This document shows positions 60,350 to 64,000 of a stretch of DNA of 64,000 nucleotides, in pieces. Origin of the DNA: Desmodus rotundus (taxonomy: Eukaryota > Chordata > Mammalia > Chiroptera > Phyllostomidae); NCBI RefSeq assembly GCF_022682495.2, contig NC_071392.1:105452896-105516895 (forward strand), given 5' to 3'. A model generated the notes under the pieces. That model did not search any database. It saw nothing but the letters and a program-made list of their open reading frames with translations, and was not told the DNA's origin. Each line of letters starts with the position of its first letter. Positions within the stretch are counted from its first letter, which is position 1. The translations under genes and the position numbers were made by a program.

Positions 60350-60830
60350 CTACCACACTCGAGCGCGTCACCCGCGGCGGGACTGAGAGAACCGAGAGGA
60401 GGGGAGCGGGAGCTCGGCGACCAGCGCGCGGCCGAGGCAGCCAGTGGCCACGAGGGGGAGGGCGAGCACTCCTCAGGGGGTGGGGCCCGAGGACGGTGCG
60501 CATGCGCTGGGAGGGAGGCGGCCGTGCAGGCCGGGGGTAAAAGGCGTGACGGTGGCCGAGAGTGCGCTGGGCGGCGGACGGTGGCCGACAAGGTCCGACA
60601 TGAACCATGTGGAGCGCTGCGCTTGGTTCCTCAGGTGTACGCTGGTGCGGGTGGCCGTGCGGAGCTACCTGCCCTGGGGGCTGCTGTCCTCCATGCTGGT
60701 GGGCTCCGTCCTCAAGGAGGTCTCCCCGCTGCCCGAGAGCTACTTCAGCAACAAGCGCAACGTCCTCAACGTGTGAGTGCGCCCCGGGTCCTCTCCTGTC
60801 CCCTCCATAGGCGACCCGCTGTCGCTGTGT
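60350..60830 (+). promoter_or_regulatory. FITM2: FITM2 promoter and CpG-rich island
   Basis: CpG dinucleotides, rare across the window, become frequent from about 60350 through exon 1 into the start of the intron, with several GC boxes. This fits a TATA-less housekeeping-type promoter for FITM2. The limits are judged by eye. Confidence 0.75.
60600..60772 (+). CDS. FITM2: FITM2 coding exon 1
   Basis: Encodes residues 1-57 plus two bases of Val58. The ATG at 60600 was chosen because the following residues match the vertebrate FIT2 N-terminus; the upstream in-frame extension is GC-rich 5' UTR without similarity. Includes the first membrane segment (YLPWGLLSSMLVGSVL) and the PLPESYFSNKRNVLNV loop. 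Confidence 0.97.
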
Positions 60831-63800
60831 CCCGAGAGCTGAGGGTTAGCTGCTCTGATGCACCAGTCATTGGGAGGGGAAGCCCTCCCTGTCGTGACGG
60901 CATCTGCACTAGTGTCCCGACCCAGGGACCCTGGGATAGCTAGTGTCACTAGCAGTTCGTCTCTGCACACCCAAACAAGACAGCCTGAGTTCGACGGGGC
61001 AGGAAGCGACGAGCAGGGTTGTGAGTGTAGCTGTGTTTATGCAGGATGGCAGGGTGGGAAGGGGAGCGACCCAGCCTGTGTCGCTGCTCCCCTCTCCTCC
61101 TCTTCCCTCGGGGTTAGGCGTTGGCCCCTGGCCTGGGGGAGATGCCGCCTACCTCTCTTCCTGCTGTGTCAGTCCCCATGCCTCCACCTTAAATTTAGTC
61201 CGATCCCCGCAGCTGGTGACAGTCTCATCACCACCTATGGAAGACCTGTTCCCCCACCCCTTTGAGAGCCTTGCCCCAGCCCGGGGCAGGGCCCATACTC
61301 CGAGGTAATCGCAGAGCAGTGGCACCCTCCAGCCTGTGACCTTTCTCCTGGACTCCTTGGACCTTGTCAGCCGCTCAAAGTTCATGGCAGTGGCCCAGGA
61401 AAGCGATCCCAGGCGCGCCCTTTGCGACACCTCCTTAACTGCAGCCGCCCACTCCTTTTCATTCTTTTTTTTTTTTAAGATTTTATTTATTTAGTTTTAG
61501 ACAGAGGGAAGGGAGGGAGAAAGAGAAGGAGAGAAACATCAATCGATTGCCTCTCCTACGCCTCCAGCAGGGGACCTGGCCCGCAGCCCAGGCTTGTGCC
61601 CTGACAGGGGGTCGGGGATAGAACCGGGACACTTAGGTTTTCGGGAGGGTGCCCAACCCCCTGAGCCACACCAGCCAGTACTCACTCACTCACTCTCTCT
61701 CTCTCTCTCTCTTTTAGCTCCTGGATTTTAAGTTTATTGCACAAAAACACTGTTGCAGTAGGGAAACTCTGAAAGAGGAAAGTTCTTCCTTGATGTGGGC
61801 CTCGATTCTTTAGAATTACAGTGTCAGCAGCATCTCCCCAAATCAACCCAAGTCCGGTTATGTCCTTAAAACCCTGGTTTCTCTCGCCAGCAGCTTCGTC
61901 AAATGCCTGACAGGTCTTGGCTCTGGCAAGATCTTTGCCTATTCGTCTCAGGGAAGAGTTTTAGGACAGGCCCTTAGGTGGTGTCTAAGAAACCTTTGGA
62001 GAAACCTTTGGAACCCAGGAAAGAGTTATTCTGTCCTTGGTGCACCTTCCTCACCCACCATGGAAGCTGGGCTAAAGATAGATTATGAGAGTGGTAGTAG
62101 CCCCAAGTCTCTCGCCGCTGGCCCCCAGGTCAGCCACCTTTGATGAGCACAGGAGGGGCAGACAAGGCCGCTGCTGCTTTATCTGGCCTGGATGAGTCTG
62201 GGAGCCAAGCAGCCTGGCAGGCACGTCCCTGTTGTATGCCAGTAGCTGGGGATTCTGGCATTTTGTTCCAAGCCTGTGTGCTAATTCATGGGAAGGAACG
62301 AGTGAATCACTGGTCCTGGCAGGGGTTTAAAAAACCATTTGGTTCCCTCAGTTCTATTTACCAGCTGAGGAAATAGGCCCAGAGAAGTGTGGTAACGAGT
62401 GAAGCGAGAGTCAGGATTGGAGTCTGGGTCTTCCAGTGTGAAGTCAGGCTCTTTTCCGAGATCATTTTCTGCCCCCTGGGAAGGAGCCACGGTGTAGAAA
62501 AGGCATGGGCTTTGAGATTTGCCAAACCTTGGCTTAATCTGTGCTTGCTGGCATGTGAGTGTGGCCCTGGGCAAGTTATTAAACTTTTATTTTATTGTTT
62601 GATTTTTTTCATAGAGCAAGAGAGAGAGGAAGAGAGAAACACTGAATTGTTTTTCCCACTTATTTATGTATTCATTGGTTGATTCCTCCCGCTGTCCCCA
62701 CCCACCCCGCCCCGCCACATTGGTTGATTCTTCCTGTGCTCCAACCAGGGATCGAACCCACAATCTTGACATATCCAGGCAACACTCTAACCAACTGAGC
62801 TGCTCGGCCAGGGCTATTAAACTTTTCTGAGTCTCAGATCCTTTAGCTATAAACTGGGGCAAACGATACCTTCCTCCCAGAGAGTGTGAGTGTTCAGTGG
62901 GAAAGTGAAGGTACGCGAAAGCTCTCGGCATTTGGTAGATGCTAAATTATTATTACTTTCCCGAACAAAGAGCATAGTGCTTAAGATCCCAGGCCCTGGA
63001 TTTGAATCCCAGCCCCACCACTCCGGAGCTCTACTTCAGGCATGATACCTCTCTGCGCCTCAGTTTTCTGGTCTGTAAATGAGGATAATAGCAGTCCCCC
63101 ACCTCACAGATTTGTTAAAGATTAAATAGTTAATACATTTAAAATCCTTAGTAAGTGGTTATCTGTAGGTTTTGTCGATTTTCTCATTTTCCCTCCCTTG
63201 AGAGTCCAGAGACCTGGGTCGTGACGTCGTTCCCTTTCTACTGTGTCCCCTCTCCTGACTTCCACTTTGCTCCTCTGCCAGGTATTTTGTCAAGTTGGCC
63301 TGGGCCTGGACCTTCTGTCTCCTCCTGCCTTTCATTGCCCTCACCAACTATCACCTGACGGGCAAGGCTGTCCTGGTCCTGCAGCGCTTGTTCACCCTGC
63401 TGGTGGGCACGGCCATCTGGTACGTCTGCACAGCCATCTTCTCCAGCGTGGAGCACTACACGGGCAGCTGCTACCAGTCGCCAGCCCTGGAGGGCATCAG
63501 AAAGGAGCACCAGAGCAAGCAGCAGTGCCTCGGCGCCGGCGGCTTTTGGCACGGCTTCGACATCTCCGGCCACTGCTTCCTGCTGACCTTCTGTGCCCTC
63601 GTGATCGTGGAGGAGATGGCCGTGCTGCACGAGGTGAAGACGGACCGAAGCCACTACCTCCACGCCACCATCACCACGCTGGTCGTCGCCCTGGGCTCAC
63701 TGACCTTCATTTGGCTGTGGATGTTTCTCTGCACCACCGTTTACTTCCACGACTGGTTCCAGAAAGTGTGCGGCACCGCGTTTGGCTTGCTGGGCTGGTA

Positions 63801-63897
63801 TGGGACGTACAGATGTTGGTATCTGAAGTCTTTTTCCCCAGGACTGCCTCCCCAGGGCTCCGGTTCGAATTTGAAGCAAGACACTTACAAGAAATAA
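60600..63897 (+). CDS. FITM2: FITM2, fat storage-inducing transmembrane protein 2 (complete, two coding exons)
   Basis: Joined exons 60600-60772 and 63282-63897 encode 262 residues, the same length as human FIT2. FIT2 is a multi-pass ER membrane protein with fatty acyl-CoA diphosphatase activity, needed for lipid-droplet budding and ER lipid homeostasis. The translation starts MNHVERCAWFLR; hydrophobic segments are spread along the chain, as expected for six membrane spans. The functional residues known from human are present at the same numbers: Asn80 (LTNYH), His155 (DISGH, C1 motif) and His214 (VYFHD, C2 motif). Donor GTGAGT follows 60772 and acceptor CTGCCAG precedes 63282, splitting a Val codon. 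The single 2.5-kb intron carries two VES SINEs and MIR debris. Transcription is away from R3HDML. The 3' UTR continues past position 64000. Confidence 0.98.
61468..61677 (-). repeat. VES SINE in the FITM2 intron
   Basis: AGATTTTATTTATTTAGTTT, GAGAAACATCAATCGATTGC, CTTGTGCCCTGACAGGGGGT and head end CACACCAGCCAG; antisense to FITM2. Confidence 0.9.
61678..61714. repeat. (CACT)n/(CT)n simple repeat
   Basis: ACTCACTCACTCACTC runs into CTCTCTCTCTCTCTCTC directly at the SINE head. Confidence 0.9.
62589..62814 (-). repeat. VES SINE inside MIR, perfect 12-bp TSD, FITM2 intron
   Basis: TATTAAACTTTT at 62577-62588 and again at 62815-62826. Antisense body with GGTTGATTCCTCCCGCTGTC, a C-rich insertion, CAGGGATCGAACCCACAATC and CGGCCAGGGC. 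It splits a MIR (GTGGCCCTGGGCAAGT before, CTGAGTCTCAGATCC after). Confidence 0.95.
62950..63150 (-). repeat. MIR SINE in the FITM2 intron
   Basis: GGATTTGAATCCCAGCCCCA, CTCTGCGCCTCAGTTTTCTG and TGAGGATAATAGCAGTCCCC are reverse-orientation MIR, ending about 130 bp before the exon 2 acceptor. Confidence 0.85.
63282..63897 (+). CDS. FITM2: FITM2 coding exon 2 with both catalytic His residues
   Basis: Begins with the last base of Val58, then YFVKLAWAWTFC, and ends KQDTYKK with TAA at 63895-63897. Holds Asn80, the HYTGSCYQSPALEG loop, FWHGFDISGH (His155) and FHDW (His214). GC-rich third positions contrast with the AT-rich repeat flanks. Confidence 0.97.
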
Positions 63898-64000
63898 AAG
63901 AGAAGCAAAAGGAGTGACCGTAGGACAATGGCTAATACATTCTTCATGTATTTTCTTAGTTATTTGACTAAATTATTGATCCCCCCTCAGAGAGGAAGCT
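63898..64000 (+). other. FITM2: FITM2 3' UTR, start
   Basis: Sequence after the TAA; no poly(A) signal before the window edge, so the transcript end lies outside. Confidence 0.7.

Larger units (their letters stand above)
60773..63281 (+). other. FITM2 intron
   Basis: 2,509 bp with donor GTGAGT and acceptor CTGCCAG. Carries VES SINEs at 61468 and 62589, a CT/CACT simple repeat at 61678-61714 and MIR pieces. Confidence 0.9.

Noticed and set aside
60345..60365. GGTTCGAACC palindrome resembling a tRNA T-arm (B box)
   Set aside because: No A box, acceptor stem or cloverleaf can be built on either strand; it lies in the CpG-rich FITM2 upstream region.
63243..63917. 224-codon frame overlapping FITM2 exon 2
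   Set aside because: A shifted reading of the GC-rich FITM2 exon; the FITM2 frame carries the conserved catalytic residues.
1..64000. CRISPR arrays, operons, insertion sequences or prophage-like elements
   Set aside because: Vertebrate gene structure, SINE/LINE content and CpG depletion exclude a prokaryotic source; the tandem repeats seen are satellites, not spaced direct repeats.

Overview
The window is nuclear DNA from a placental mammal, almost certainly a yangochiropteran ('microbat') bat. The lineage call rests on at least ten tRNA-derived SINEs with the structure of the bat VES family, on bat-type short hAT and mariner elements (one hAT has a perfect 8-bp target duplication and so looks fairly young), and on the usual older mammalian repeats (MIR, L2, MER20, MER5, MER58-type, MLT1, Tigger, L1). 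Genus and family cannot be read from what I can see.

Three genes account for all convincing coding sequence. Their order and orientation match the block HNF4A - R3HDML - FITM2 known from human 20q13.12, inverted relative to the usual display. HNF4A lies on the minus strand and only its 5' part is here: P1-type first exon 1A at 3135-3249 and P2-type first exon 1D at 31503-31551. Both end in a single base before a GT donor, so both can splice to the shared exon 2, which lies left of position 1. R3HDML is complete on the minus strand (five coding exons between 39280 and 46509, 252 aa). FITM2 is complete in its coding part on the plus strand (two exons, 60600-60772 and 63282-63897, 262 aa); its 3' UTR leaves the window.

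Regulatory sequence is the main functional content outside the exons. P1 (about 3250-3660) carries a near-palindromic HNF1 site and FOXA-like and ONECUT/HNF6-like motifs. P2 (about 31552-31760) carries an HNF1 site, an ONECUT-like site and a TAAT homeodomain core within 60 bp. This fits the known HNF1-HNF4A-FOXA-ONECUT cross-regulation in liver, gut and pancreas. FITM2 starts in a CpG-rich block.

The rest is intronic or intergenic DNA dominated by transposon debris. Several places show clean nested insertions with readable target-site duplications: VES in hAT, VES in L1, VES in MIR, VES in L2 and mariner in Tigger. These give a relative chronology. A U6 snRNA pseudogene sits in an R3HDML intron. 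I found no sign of a new defence, biosynthetic or mobile coding system; the long open frames outside the three genes are low-complexity or repeat-derived.
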